DNA of 53,902 nucleotides. It comes from Streptomyces scabichelini (GTDB taxonomy: Bacteria; Actinomycetota; Actinomycetes; Streptomycetales; Streptomycetaceae). The position numbers and the translations under genes were made by a program. How positions within the stretch are numbered: position 1 is the stretch's first letter; each line of letters opens with the position of its first letter. The stretch covers positions 1 to 53,902 of the forward strand of contig NZ_JAAKZY010000051.1 of NCBI RefSeq assembly GCF_011045015.1, written 5' to 3'. This document shows positions 1-9,861 of this stretch, in pieces. The notes under the pieces were generated by a model. The model saw only the letters and a list, made by a program, of their open reading frames with translations, had not been told where the DNA came from and did not search any database.

Positions 1-38
1 CCCCCGGCCCTACCGCCCACCCGGTCCCCTCGGTGTGC

Positions 39-959
39 TCAGCCGACGACCTCGATGACGATCTTCCCGCGCGCATGGCCGTCCTCCACGGTGCGCAGCG
101 CCTCCCCGGCCCTGGCCAACGGGAAGGTCCGGGTCACGAAGGGGTTCAACTTGCCGTCGACCACGAGTTGTGCGACCTCGTCGAGGATCGCGGAGTTGCG
201 GGCCCGGGCGACGGGGGCGCCGCCGAGCCGGCCAACGATGTCCTTGCCGCCCGCGGTGATCAACTTCGTGCGGTCGGTGAGGAGTTCGGCCGCGGCTTCG
301 AGGACGTCGCCGCCGATCAGGTCGTAGACGGCGTCCACACCGTCCGGGGCCGCGGCCCGCACGTCCGCCACGAAGTCCGGGCCCGAGGGCACGTGCACGG
401 CCCCGAGCGACTCGACGAAGTCCTTCTTGCCCGCACTGGCCGTGCCGATGACCTTCACCCCGAAGGCGCGCGCGATCTGGACGGCGGCCACCCCCACGCC
501 ACCGCCCGCGCCCGTGATCAGCAGGGTCGCACCGGCCGGCAGGTCGAGCTGACGGATTCCGTCGTACGCCGTGGCCGCCGCGACCGGCAGGGCGGCCGCG
601 TCCGTGAAGGAGATCTCCGCGGGCTTGTGCGCGGTGACCGCGACGGGCAGCAGGGAGTACTCGGCGTAGCCGCCGGCGACCGGGTTGCCGAAGACCGCGT
701 CGCCGACCGCGAAGCCGGTGACGTCGTCGCCGACCTTCTCGACCACGCCGGCGGCCTCGTTGCCGAACACGGCGGGCAGTTCGCGCGCGGACTGGCCGGG
801 GCGGGCGTAGCCGCTGCGCTGCTTCCAGTCGACGGGGTTCACACCCGCCGCCCGTACGGCGACCAGGAGTTGACCGGGACCGGGGCTCGGCCTGTCCTGG
901 TCGACGAGGGCCTCGGTCTCCGGACCACCGAACCGCGTGAAGACGTACGCCTTGGGCAT
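39..959 (-). CDS. NADP-dependent quinone oxidoreductase-like protein
   Basis: This 306-residue protein belongs to the zinc-free quinone oxidoreductase branch of the medium-chain dehydrogenase/reductase family. It would reduce quinones or activated alkenes with NADPH in the cytoplasm; the substrate cannot be told. The GroES-like N-terminal half contains NPVDWK near residue 41 and GNEAAGVVE near 66. The Rossmann half begins with the nucleotide-binding motif GAGGGVG at residues 150-156. The cysteine ligands of zinc enzymes are absent and the length is normal for the family. I chose the ATG at 959 because the protein starts MPKAYVFTRFG as relatives do; the frame stays open far upstream, but that part is not conserved-looking. 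It is divergent from the molybdenum oxidoreductase gene, and nothing in the sequence links the two. Confidence 0.88.
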   Translation of the reverse strand: MPKAYVFTRFGGPETEALVDQDRPSPGPGQLLVAVRAAGVNPVDWKQRSGYARPGQSARELPAVFGNEAAGVVEKVGDDVTGFAVGDAVFGNPVAGGYAEYSLLPVAVTAHKPAEISFTDAAALPVAAATAYDGIRQLDLPAGATLLITGAGGGVGVAAVQIARAFGVKVIGTASAGKKDFVESLGAVHVPSGPDFVADVRAAAPDGVDAVYDLIGGDVLEAAAELLTDRTKLITAGGKDIVGRLGGAPVARARNSAILDEVAQLVVDGKLNPFVTRTFPLARAGEALRTVEDGHARGKIVIEVVG

Positions 960-1143
960 GTGCTGCCTCACTCTCCTCAACTGTCGCCATTCGGGGGCCA
1001 GCCGGGGCAGCCCGGCTCTAGCCTGCAAGGAAGATCGCCCGGCGGCTATTCCCCGTGCACGCGCCAGGTACCGTGGAACGCGTACGCGACGATCAAGGGC
1101 CGCCCTACCGACGGCGTACCGACGGCCTGGAGGCACCACCCGT

Positions 1144-1741
<598 letters not shown>

Positions 1742-1749
<8 letters not shown>

Positions 1750-2530
1750 GACTCCGCTGACCGACGGCCTTCACATGACCGGGACCTTCACGCCCCCGAC
1801 CCGGTTCGCCGTGCCCGGCCGGATCGCGGTGGGCAACGACACGGCGACCACCTGGCAGCGCGCCACGCTCACCGAGATCCGCCGTGAGACTCCGCGCGCG
1901 GCCACCTTCCGGTTCGCAGTGCCGGGCTGGCGTGGCCATGTGCCCGGCCAGCATCTGATGCTGCGGCTCACGGCGGAGGACGGCTACACCGCCCAGCGGC
2001 ACTATTCGATCGCGTCGCCGCCCGACGATGCCGGGCACATCGAGCTCACCCTCGACCATGTCGAGGGCGGCGAGGTGTCCGGCTGGTTCCACACGGTTGC
2101 CGAGCCCGGCGACGAGGTCGAGGTCCGCGGTCCGAACAGCGGTTTCTTCACCTGGACCGGGGACCGGCCCGCCCTGCTCGTCGGCGCGGGCTCCGGTGTC
2201 GTACCGCTGATGTCGATGGTCCGCCACCATCGCGCGCGCGGGCTGTCCGTACCGCTGCGTCTGCTCGTCTCGGCGCGCAGTCCCGAGGAGTTGATCTACG
2301 CGCGGGAGTACGGCACCGAGACCGTGCCCGTGTTCACGCGCAGTGCGCCTCCCGGCGTGCCCGTGGGCCGGCTGTCGGCCGCCCATGTGGCGGCGCTCCT
2401 CGCCGACCGGCCGGACGGCGGCTGGGAGGCCTATGTGTGCGGCTCCAACGGCTTCGCCGAGCATGCCTCGCGGCTCCTCGTCGACGCGGGTCAGCCGGTG
2501 GACCGTATCCGCATCGAGCGCTTCGGCTGA
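1742..2530 (+). CDS. Ferredoxin reductase-like FAD/NAD(P)H oxidoreductase
   Basis: This 262-residue flavoprotein has the ferredoxin-NADP reductase fold. The FAD-binding motif RHYS lies at residues 86-89 and the NAD(P)-binding loop GAGSG at about 148-152. The C-terminal CGSNGFAEH segment is the usual reductase signature. No 2Fe-2S ferredoxin domain follows, so electrons must pass to another protein. The best candidate is the molybdenum oxidoreductase encoded just upstream, whose gene it overlaps by eight bases. I use the GTG at 1742, which has a GGGAAGAG element 14 bases upstream; an ATG at 1775 is possible and would remove 11 residues from the N-terminus. It probably shares a transcript with the upstream gene. 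Confidence 0.85.
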
Positions 2531-2562
2531 CCGTGCTTCGTGCCGCCCTACCAGCCCTGGGT

Positions 2563-2579
2563 AAGGTTAGGCTAACCTT
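2563..2579. promoter_or_regulatory. Iron box (DmdR/IdeR-type operator)
   Basis: The 17 bases AAGGTTAGGCTAACCTT form a perfect palindrome of two 8-base arms around one central base. This matches the TTAGGTTAGGCTAACCTAA-type iron box bound by the DtxR-family repressors DmdR1/IdeR of actinomycetes. It ends six bases before the GTG of the siderophore ATPase gene, so iron-loaded repressor should block transcription of the whole ABC operon. Confidence 0.93.
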
Positions 2580-2585
2580 CGCGGC

Positions 2586-3446
2586 GTGAAAGCCGGTGAA
2601 GAGTCCTCCGCGGTCAGACGTCCCCGCGGGCATGAACTGTCGGCCACGGGTGTCACCGTGGCGTACGAAGACGTCGACGTCGTACACGACGCGTCGTTGA
2701 CGCTACGGCCCGGCGAAGTGACCGTCCTGGTGGGCCCGAACGGCAGCGGGAAGTCGACGCTGCTGCGCACGATCGCGCGGCTGCAGCGGCCCAGGGCCGC
2801 CACGCTCACCATCGACGCCGACACCGACGGCATGGCCCTGACCTCCCGCGACTTCTCACGCCATGTCGCCCTGCTGACCCAAGGGCGCCCCACCCCCAGC
2901 GGGCTGACCGTGCGAGACGTCGTCGAGTTCGGCCGCTACCCGTACCGGGGGCGCTGGGGCAGGGCGGACCCGGACGGCACGGCCGCGGTGGACCGCGCGC
3001 TGGCCATGACGGGCGTCACGGAACTCGCCGAACGCGGCGCCGAGCACCTCTCCGGAGGGCAGCTCCAGCGCGTCTGGCTCGCCGGCTGCCTCGCTCAGGA
3101 GACCGGCGTGCTGCTCCTCGACGAGCCGACGACCTACCTCGACCTGCGGTACCAGGTCGAACTCCTCGACCTCGTCCGTGACTTGGCGGACGACCACGGG
3201 ATCGCCGTCGGTGCCGTCCTGCACGACCTCGACCAGGCCGCGGCGATCGCCGACCGGATCGTGCTGCTCCGTGCCGGACGGATCACCGCCGACGGCCTCC
3301 CCGAGGCCGTACTGACGCCGGAGCGGCTGACCGACACCTACGGCATCCGCATCGAAGTCGACACCGACCCGCTCACAGGCCTGCTGCGCACCCGCGCGAT
3401 CGGCCGGCATCACACGCGAAGCGAAAGGCTCAGTACCACCTCATGA
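2586..3446 (+). CDS. Iron-siderophore ABC transporter ATP-binding protein
   Basis: This 286-residue ATPase belongs to the FecE/FhuC group. It carries Walker A GPNGSGKS at residues 50-57, the LSGGQ signature at 155-159 and Walker B VLLLDEPTT at about 175-183, followed by the switch histidine in VLHDLDQA. It would power the permease encoded two genes downstream. The start is the GTG at 2586. An iron box ends only six bases before this codon, so there is no room for a normal leader and the transcript may be leaderless, or translation may begin at a later codon. Its stop overlaps the ATG of the binding protein by four bases (ATGA). Confidence 0.94.
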   Translation: MKAGEESSAVRRPRGHELSATGVTVAYEDVDVVHDASLTLRPGEVTVLVGPNGSGKSTLLRTIARLQRPRAATLTIDADTDGMALTSRDFSRHVALLTQGRPTPSGLTVRDVVEFGRYPYRGRWGRADPDGTAAVDRALAMTGVTELAERGAEHLSGGQLQRVWLAGCLAQETGVLLLDEPTTYLDLRYQVELLDLVRDLADDHGIAVGAVLHDLDQAAAIADRIVLLRAGRITADGLPEAVLTPERLTDTYGIRIEVDTDPLTGLLRTRAIGRHHTRSERLSTTS

Positions 3447-4426
3447 GACGCCTCCTGATGACCGCGGCGGTCGCCACCGCCGCGGCGCTCACCCTGTCCG
3501 CCTGCGGGACGACCGAGCCCGCCGCCGACGCCGCCGACGCGAAGAAGACCTCCGAGCGCATCACCCTCACCGACGCCACGGGCGCGAAGGTCGAGCTCGA
3601 CGGACCGGCCAAGAAGGTCGTCGCGACCGAATGGAACGAGGTGGAGAGTCTGATCTCGCTGGGCGTCGATCCCGTCGGCGTCGCCGACATCAAGGGCTAC
3701 AACACCTGGGACACCGCCGTCCCGCTCAAGAACGAGCCCAAGGACATCGGCACGCGCGGCGAGCCGAGCATGGACACCATCGCCGCCCTGTCGCCGGACC
3801 TCATCGTCGCCAGCAGCGACCTGAAGCCCGCCGCCGTGAAGCAGCTGCGCAAGATAGCCCCGGTCATGGTGACGCAGTCGGCCGACACCGCCGACCCGAT
3901 CGGTCGGATGACCGAGAACCTCGACCTGTTCGCGCAGGCAACCGGCACCACGCAGCAGGCCGAGAAGCTCAAGACACAGTTCGACACGAAGCTCGCCGAG
4001 GGCAAGAAGGCTCTCGCCGACGCCGGCATGGGCGGCGCGAAGTACGCCTTCGCCGACGGCTACCTCGTCTCCAACCAGGTCTCCATCCGGCCGTTCACCA
4101 GCGGCTCGCTCATCGGTGCGGTCAACGAGAAGATCGGCCTGAAGAACGCCTGGACGGTCAAGGGCGACGAGAACTACGGTCTCGGCGCCACCGACGTCGA
4201 GGGCCTCACCAAGCTCGGCGACGTGCAGTTCGCCTACATCGGCAACGACGGCGACAAGACGAGCACGCCGTTCAACGGAGTCCTGAAGAAGGACTCCGTG
4301 TGGACGTCCCTGCCGTTCGTGAAGAAGGGCAACGTCCACCGGCTGCCCGACGGCATCTGGATGTTCGGCGGTCCCGAGTCGATGGGCACGTACGTCGACG
4401 CCGTCGTCGACGCGCTGACGAAGTAA
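3443..4426 (+). CDS. Iron-siderophore ABC transporter substrate-binding lipoprotein
   Basis: This 327-residue protein is a periplasmic-binding-protein-like lipoprotein of the FecB/FhuD type. A short lipoprotein signal ends in the lipobox LSAC, with the lipidated cysteine at residue 21. The mature part opens with the usual RITLTDATGAKVELDGPAKK beta hairpin. Family landmarks such as EPSMDTIAALSPDLIV follow near residue 110. It would capture a ferric siderophore outside the membrane and deliver it to the fused permease. The gene is translationally coupled to the ATPase gene and lies under the same iron box. The exact siderophore cannot be read from the sequence. Confidence 0.94.
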   Translation: MRRLLMTAAVATAAALTLSACGTTEPAADAADAKKTSERITLTDATGAKVELDGPAKKVVATEWNEVESLISLGVDPVGVADIKGYNTWDTAVPLKNEPKDIGTRGEPSMDTIAALSPDLIVASSDLKPAAVKQLRKIAPVMVTQSADTADPIGRMTENLDLFAQATGTTQQAEKLKTQFDTKLAEGKKALADAGMGGAKYAFADGYLVSNQVSIRPFTSGSLIGAVNEKIGLKNAWTVKGDENYGLGATDVEGLTKLGDVQFAYIGNDGDKTSTPFNGVLKKDSVWTSLPFVKKGNVHRLPDGIWMFGGPESMGTYVDAVVDALTK

Positions 4427-4430
4427 CACC

Positions 4431-6503
4431 ATGGCCGTCACCGCAACAACTCCCGCCACCCGTCCGTCGGCGGCCACGTCCCGGACCGGCGCGGTCGCGG
4501 TGACGGCGGCTCTGGTGCTCCTCGTCGCGGGCCTCGCGGTCGTCGACATCACGCAGGGCACCGCCGAGGTCGGCGCACCCGAGGTCTGGAAGGCGCTCAC
4601 CGGCAGGGCCGACCCGGACGACGCGTCCGTCATCATCGCCTCGCGGCTGCCGAGGATGACGGCGGGGCTGCTCGTCGGCGCCGTGCTCGGCATGGCGGGC
4701 GCCGCCCTGCAGTCGGTCAGCCGCAACGTGCTCGCCTCGCCCGACACCCTCGCGGTGAACGCCGGCTCCTATCTGGCCCTCGGCCTTGTCGCCGTCACCG
4801 GCGTCTCGCTCCCGCTGTTCGCCTCCTCCGGCGTCGCGTTCGCCGGCGGCCTCGCGGCGGCGGCCGTCGTGCTCGGCCTTTCCGGCCTCGGTGCGGGCAC
4901 CGTCCGGCTCGTTCTCGCCGGCAGTGCCCTCACCCTCGGCCTCCACGCCGTCACCGAGGGCCTGCTCCTGCTGTTCCCCCAGCAGACGGAGGGCCTCTAC
5001 CAGTGGAACCAGGGCAGCATCTCCCAGAACGGGTTCGACGGCGTGCTGCAGATGGCCCCGATCGGCCTCGCCGGTCTCGTCGGGCTCCTGCTGCTCGCCC
5101 GCCGGGTCGACGCCCTGGCGCTCGGTGACGACGCCGCCCGCGGCCTCGGCGTGCCGGTCCGTGGCACCCGGGTAACGGGGGTCGTACTTGCGGCGCTGCT
5201 CTCCGCGGCGGCCGTCACACTCGCCGGGCCGATCGGCTTCGTCGGCCTGTGCGCGCCCGCCCTCGTCCGCCCCTTCGCCCGCAGGATCCGCGCGTTCTCA
5301 CGGACGCGTACCAGCCTTCCGGTCGTGGGTCTTGCCGGTGCGGCGCTGGTACTCGGCTCGGACGTGCTGCTGCGCGCCGTCGTGCCCGCGGACGTCGCCG
5401 TCGCCGTTCCGACCGGCGTCGTCACCAGCCTCGTCGGCGCCGTCTTTCTGATCCTGATGGCCACGAGGGTCCGGGACACCGCAGGAGCAGCCGCGCAGGA
5501 CCGGCTGCGCATCAGGAGCCGGGCCGTCTTCCTCACCACCACGGCCGTCCTGGTGGCCATGCTCGTCGGCGTGACGATCGCCGCCGTGCTGCTGGGCGAC
5601 AGCAAGCTGTTGCTGGGTGATGTGGCGAACTGGGCACAGGGCCGGGCCGGCCTGACCATCACGTTCGTCCTGGACACCCGGGTGCCCCGGGTCCTCGCGG
5701 CGCTCCTCGCGGGTGCGGCCCTCGCGCTGGCCGGGACGCTCGTCCAGGCCGTGACCCGCAACCCACTCGCTGATCCCGGCATCCTGGGCGTTTCCGGCGG
5801 CGCCGCGCTCGGTGCCGTGCTCCTGGTGACGACGGTGCCCGCCGTCGGCTCGTGGGGCGTGGCCGGCGGCGCGTTCGCGGGCGCCGCGCTCAGTTCGGTC
5901 CTCGTGTTCGGGCTCGCCGCGCGAGGCGGGTTCCAGCAGAACCGGCTCGTCCTGGTCGGATTCGGCGTCGCCACCGGGACCGCCGCGCTGATCAGCCTGC
6001 TCATCATTCTCACCGACCCGTTCAACGCGACGATGGCCCTCACCTGGCTCTCCGGGTCCACCTACGGGCGCACCCTGCCGGACGTGGCACCGCTCGCGGC
6101 CGTGCTCACCGCGGCCTTGCTCGTCGCGGTCGTGCGGCGCACCGAGCTCGATCTCGTCTCGCTCGACGAGGACACCCCGAGGCTCCTGGGACTCGATCTG
6201 GCGCGGGGCCGCCTGGGCTTCCTCGTACTGAGCGTCCTGCTCAGCGCCACCGCCGTGGCAGCGGCGGGCACCATCGGTTTCGTCGGGCTCGTGGCACCCC
6301 ATGCGGCCCGGGCCCTGGTGGGCCGGCAGCACGCCCGGGTCGTGCCGGTCGCCGTGCTCCTCGGTGCAGTGCTCGTCTGCACCGCCGACCTTGTCGGCCG
6401 TACCGTGATCGCGCCGGCTCAGCTCGGCGCCGGTCTGATGACCGCAGCGATCGGCACCCCGTACTTCCTCCATCTGCTCGTGCGCGGCCGCCAACGCCGA
6501 TAG
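4431..6503 (+). CDS. Double-length iron-siderophore ABC permease (FhuB-like fusion)
   Basis: This 690-residue membrane protein holds two complete FecCD/BtuC permease units in one chain, roughly residues 1-335 and 345-690. Each half repeats the family landmarks. RLPRMTAGLLVGAVLGMAGA in the first half corresponds to RVPRVLAALLAGAALALAGT in the second. The cytoplasmic ATPase-contact segments are IGFVGLCAPALVRPFAR and IGFVGLVAPHAARALVG. Most actinomycete systems encode two separate permeases, whereas here the whole channel is one gene, as in E. coli FhuB. The gene starts four bases after the binding-protein stop, completing the three-gene iron-regulated operon. It ends nine bases from the convergent stress-protein gene. 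Confidence 0.93.
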   Translation: MAVTATTPATRPSAATSRTGAVAVTAALVLLVAGLAVVDITQGTAEVGAPEVWKALTGRADPDDASVIIASRLPRMTAGLLVGAVLGMAGAALQSVSRNVLASPDTLAVNAGSYLALGLVAVTGVSLPLFASSGVAFAGGLAAAAVVLGLSGLGAGTVRLVLAGSALTLGLHAVTEGLLLLFPQQTEGLYQWNQGSISQNGFDGVLQMAPIGLAGLVGLLLLARRVDALALGDDAARGLGVPVRGTRVTGVVLAALLSAAAVTLAGPIGFVGLCAPALVRPFARRIRAFSRTRTSLPVVGLAGAALVLGSDVLLRAVVPADVAVAVPTGVVTSLVGAVFLILMATRVRDTAGAAAQDRLRIRSRAVFLTTTAVLVAMLVGVTIAAVLLGDSKLLLGDVANWAQGRAGLTITFVLDTRVPRVLAALLAGAALALAGTLVQAVTRNPLADPGILGVSGGAALGAVLLVTTVPAVGSWGVAGGAFAGAALSSVLVFGLAARGGFQQNRLVLVGFGVATGTAALISLLIILTDPFNATMALTWLSGSTYGRTLPDVAPLAAVLTAALLVAVVRRTELDLVSLDEDTPRLLGLDLARGRLGFLVLSVLLSATAVAAAGTIGFVGLVAPHAARALVGRQHARVVPVAVLLGAVLVCTADLVGRTVIAPAQLGAGLMTAAIGTPYFLHLLVRGRQRR

Positions 6504-6512
6504 GACGCGGTT

Positions 6513-7400
6513 TCAGTCGTGCGGGACCACCGCGACCGGGCACGCGCAGTGGTGGATCACGAAGTGGGCCACACGGCCCAGGCGGGGTCCGGCCGTGTCG
6601 CGGCGGCCGATGACCAGCAGCCCGGCCCTGGTCGACGCCTTCAGCAGATGGTGTCCCGCGAAACCGTGCACCACCTGCTCCAGGACGGTCGTCTCCGGGA
6701 ACTTGTGCCGCCACGGCTGCAGGATCACCGCCAGGGAGCGCCGGCCGACGTCCTCCTGCTCGGCCGTGTCGTCCCGCGTCCGGGCTCCGACGGTGTGGTC
6801 GCGCGACGGGGGCGGCGTCCAGGCGTGCACCACGTGCAGGGGTGCCGCGCGGACGGCTGCCGTGTCGAAGGCGTAACCGATGAGGCCGTCGGCGGGGTCC
6901 GCCAGGTCCAGGCCGAGGACCACCGGCAGGTACGGGGCTTCCGCCGGCGGTGTCTCCTCGTCGACGGGCACGCGTTCCTCTTCGGGGAGTTCGCCCGCGC
7001 GCACCAGAACCGCCGGGCGTGCGGCGCGGGAGGCGACGGCGAGCGCGACCGAGCCGACCAGGAAGCCGGCGAAGTCGCTGAAGCCGCGTGAGCCGAGGGC
7101 CAGGGCCTCCGACTCCGCCGCGGCGGCGAGCAGCGCCGGGATCGCGGGGGTCTCGGTGCGGCGGGCGATGATGTCCAGGGCCGGGTGGGCGTACGCGAGT
7201 TGGACGGCGACCCGGTCGAGCGTCGTACGGGAGAGCTCGCCGTCCGGGAGCTGTGCGAGCCCGGCGGGGTCGGCGCCCGCGTGCAGGAGGCGCAGCGCGA
7301 GGTGGCGGCGGTGAGCCTCGCGGGCCGCCCAGTCGGCGGCGTCCAGGCTGGCGCGGGAACCGTCGATGCCGACGGTGATGGCCCGGGTGTCCTTGCTCAT
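6513..7400 (-). CDS. Tandem-domain universal stress protein
   Basis: This 295-residue protein has two UspA domains in series, split near residue 150. The first starts ITVGIDGSRASLDAADWA and ends with an ATP-binding loop of the pattern G-2x-G-9x-G-S (GSRGFSDFAGFLVGSV). The second starts VVLGLDLADPADGL and ends with CPVAVVPHD. Its own nucleotide loop, GRRDTAGPRLGRVAHF, is less canonical. Tandem Usp proteins of this type are controlled in mycobacteria and streptomycetes by the dormancy regulators DevR/DosR and OsdR. It lies 81 bases after the phosphoketolase gene and may share its transcript. The ribosome binding region before the start is tandemly duplicated and is listed separately. Confidence 0.92.
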   Translation of the reverse strand: MSKDTRAITVGIDGSRASLDAADWAAREAHRRHLALRLLHAGADPAGLAQLPDGELSRTTLDRVAVQLAYAHPALDIIARRTETPAIPALLAAAAESEALALGSRGFSDFAGFLVGSVALAVASRAARPAVLVRAGELPEEERVPVDEETPPAEAPYLPVVLGLDLADPADGLIGYAFDTAAVRAAPLHVVHAWTPPPSRDHTVGARTRDDTAEQEDVGRRSLAVILQPWRHKFPETTVLEQVVHGFAGHHLLKASTRAGLLVIGRRDTAGPRLGRVAHFVIHHCACPVAVVPHD

Positions 7401-7402
7401 GG

Positions 7403-7434
7403 CTCGTGCCCTTCCTCGTGCCCTTCCTCGTGCC
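7403..7434 (-). repeat. Duplicated ribosome-binding-site repeat
   Basis: On the plus strand CTCGTGCCCTTC occurs at 7403-7414 and again at 7415-7426, with the first eight bases repeated a third time at 7427-7434. Read on the minus strand, each unit carries the Shine-Dalgarno-like sequence GAGGAAGGG. The stress-protein gene therefore has two ribosome-binding sequences in tandem, the nearer one about eight bases from the ATG. Slippage here could change translation strength. Confidence 0.75.
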
Positions 7435-7481
7435 TATTCGAGCTCATCGCTCCTGCCTCCGCAGATCCGCAGGCTCGGTGG

Positions 7482-9833
7482 TCAGCCGGCCCAGGCCCAC
7501 TCGGCGACCTCCGGGAGGTCGGTGCCGTGCTCGCGGATCCAGGCGTGATGGCGGCTGCGGACGTCGGCCATGGCCTGCCGCACCGCCGCGGCGCGCACGG
7601 CGAGGCCGGGTACGCGGTCGATGACGTCCATGACGAGGCGGTAGCGGTCGAGGTCGTTGCGGACGACCATGTCGAAGGGCGTCGTGGTGGTGCCCGACTC
7701 CGTGTAGCCGCGCACATGGAGGTGGGGATGGCCCGCCCGGCGGTAGGCGAGGCGGTGGATCAGCCATGGGTAGCCGTGGTACGCGAAGATCACCGGTTTG
7801 TCGGTGGTGAACAGGGCGTCGTACTCGAAGTCGGCCATGCCGTGCGGGTGTTGGCCTTCGGGCAGCAGTCGCGTCATGTCGACGACGTTCACGACCCGGA
7901 CGGCCAGCTCGGGCAGATGGGTGCGCAACAGCCCGGCCGCGGCGAGGACTTCCTGGGTAGGCACGTCGCCCGCGCAGGCGAGGACCACGTCCGGTTCACG
8001 CGAACCGTTCGCGGTGCCCGCCCACTCCCAGATTCCGGCGCCGCGGGCGCAGTGGGCACGGGCCTGGTCCAACGACAGCCAGTCGAAGCAGGGTTGCTTC
8101 CCGGCGACGATCACGTTCACGTAGTCGCGGCTGCTCAGGGCGTGGTCAGCCACGGACAGCAGGGTGTTGGCGTCCGGCGGCAGATAGACGCGTACGACCT
8201 CGGGACTCTTGTTGAGAACGTGGTCGACGAAGCCCGGGTCCTGGTGCGAGAAGCCGTTGTGGTCCTGCCGCCATACGTGCGAGGTCAGCAGGTAGTTGAG
8301 CGAGGCGATCGGGGCACGCCACGGCAGCTCCCGTGAGGTCTTCAGCCACTTGATGTGCTGGTTGACCATCGAGTCGACGATGTGCACGAACGCCTCGTAC
8401 GAGGAGAACAGACCGTGCCGTCCGGTGAGCAGATAGCCCTCCAGCCAGCCCTGGCAGAGGTGTTCGGACAGCACCTCCAGTACGCGGCCGTCGCGGGCCA
8501 GGTGTTCGTCGGTGCCGGTGACCTCCGCCTGCCAGGCCTTGCCCGTCGCGGAGTAGAGGGCGCCCAGCCGGTTCGACTCGGTCTCGTCGGGCCCGACGAC
8601 GCGGAAGTCGCGGCGCTCGGCCGTGTCGGCCATGACGCGGGCGAGCAGACCGCCGAGGACCCGGGTCGGCTCGTGCAGACTCGTGCCCGGTTTGTCCACG
8701 GGGACGGCGAAGTCCTCCAGGCGGGGCACGGGCAGGGAGCGCAGCAGCAGACCGCCGTTGGCGTGCGGGTTGGTGCCGAGACGGCGGGCGCCCTTGGGCA
8801 CGCTTTCCAGGACGGGACCGGTGGGGCGGCCGTCGGCGTCAAAGAGCTCTTCAGGACGGTACGAGCGCAGCCAGGCCTCCAACTGCCGCAGGTGATCCGG
8901 GTTTTCGCGAACCCCGGCGAGCGGCACCTGGTGCGAGCGCCACGTTCCCTCGACCGGTACCCCGTCGACCTCGGCGGGCCCTGTCCAGCCCTTCGGGGTG
9001 CGCAGGACGATCACGGGCCACCGGGGGCGGCCGTTCTCCTTGCCGGTGCGGGCTTCGCGCTGGATGCGGGCGATGCGGTCCAGGGCCTGGTCCATCGCCT
9101 TCGCCATGTCCTGGTGGACGCGGCGGGGATCGTCGCCGGTCACGTGCAGCGGCTCGTGGCCGTAGCCGCGCAGGAGTTCGTCGAGCTCGGCCTGCGGGAG
9201 CCGGGCGAGCAGCGTGGGATTGGCGATCTTGTAGCCGTTGAGGTGCAGGATCGGCAGGACGGCGCCGTCGTGCACCGGATCGAGGAACTTGTTGGAGTGC
9301 CAGGAGGCGGCGAGCGGCCCGGTCTCCGCCTCGCCGTCGCCGATCACGCACGCCACCAGCAGGCCCGGGTTGTCGAAGGCCGCACCGTAGGCGTGCGCGA
9401 GCGAGTAACCGAGTTCGCCGCCCTCGTGGAGGGAGCCCGGCGTCTCCGGTGCGACATGGCTCGGCACGCCGCCAGGGAACGAGAACTGCCGGAAGAGCCG
9501 CTCCATGCCGGCGACGTCCCGCGTGATGTCCGGATAGGTCTGGGTGTAGCTGCCCTCCAGCCAGGAGTTGGCGAGCACGGCAGGCCCGCCGTGCCCCGGT
9601 CCCCAGACGCAGATCGCATCGAGGTCACGGTCCGTGATGACACGGTTGAGGTGGGTGTGCACCAGGTTGAGACCGGGAGCGGTGCCCCAGTGACCGAGGA
9701 GCCGCGGTTTGATGTGCTCGGGCGCGAGCGGCTCGGTCAGCAGCGGGTTGGCGAGCAGATAGATCTGGCCGGCGGCCAGGTAGTTGGCGGCGCGCCAGTG
9801 GGCGTCGAGCGCTGCTACGCGGTCCTTCGCCAT
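7482..9833 (-). CDS. Phosphoketolase (xylulose-5-phosphate/fructose-6-phosphate)
   Basis: This 783-residue thiamine-diphosphate enzyme cleaves xylulose 5-phosphate, and often fructose 6-phosphate, with phosphate to acetyl phosphate and an aldose phosphate. The length and order fit the family: an N-terminal domain with GHWGTAPGLNLVHTHLNR near residue 45 and GPGHGGPA near 78. The diphosphate-binding segment GDGEAETGPLAASWHSNKFL follows near 170, and the conserved YHGYPWLIHRLAYRR lies close to the C-terminus. I chose the ATG at 9833 because an AGGAG ribosome binding site lies just upstream and the protein begins at the usual place. The stress-protein gene follows on the same strand. Together they suggest a response to low oxygen or energy stress. 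Confidence 0.95.
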   Translation of the reverse strand: MAKDRVAALDAHWRAANYLAAGQIYLLANPLLTEPLAPEHIKPRLLGHWGTAPGLNLVHTHLNRVITDRDLDAICVWGPGHGGPAVLANSWLEGSYTQTYPDITRDVAGMERLFRQFSFPGGVPSHVAPETPGSLHEGGELGYSLAHAYGAAFDNPGLLVACVIGDGEAETGPLAASWHSNKFLDPVHDGAVLPILHLNGYKIANPTLLARLPQAELDELLRGYGHEPLHVTGDDPRRVHQDMAKAMDQALDRIARIQREARTGKENGRPRWPVIVLRTPKGWTGPAEVDGVPVEGTWRSHQVPLAGVRENPDHLRQLEAWLRSYRPEELFDADGRPTGPVLESVPKGARRLGTNPHANGGLLLRSLPVPRLEDFAVPVDKPGTSLHEPTRVLGGLLARVMADTAERRDFRVVGPDETESNRLGALYSATGKAWQAEVTGTDEHLARDGRVLEVLSEHLCQGWLEGYLLTGRHGLFSSYEAFVHIVDSMVNQHIKWLKTSRELPWRAPIASLNYLLTSHVWRQDHNGFSHQDPGFVDHVLNKSPEVVRVYLPPDANTLLSVADHALSSRDYVNVIVAGKQPCFDWLSLDQARAHCARGAGIWEWAGTANGSREPDVVLACAGDVPTQEVLAAAGLLRTHLPELAVRVVNVVDMTRLLPEGQHPHGMADFEYDALFTTDKPVIFAYHGYPWLIHRLAYRRAGHPHLHVRGYTESGTTTTPFDMVVRNDLDRYRLVMDVIDRVPGLAVRAAAVRQAMADVRSRHHAWIREHGTDLPEVAEWAWAG

Positions 9834-9861
9834 GGGGGCTCCTGTTTCCTGCGGACGCCTT

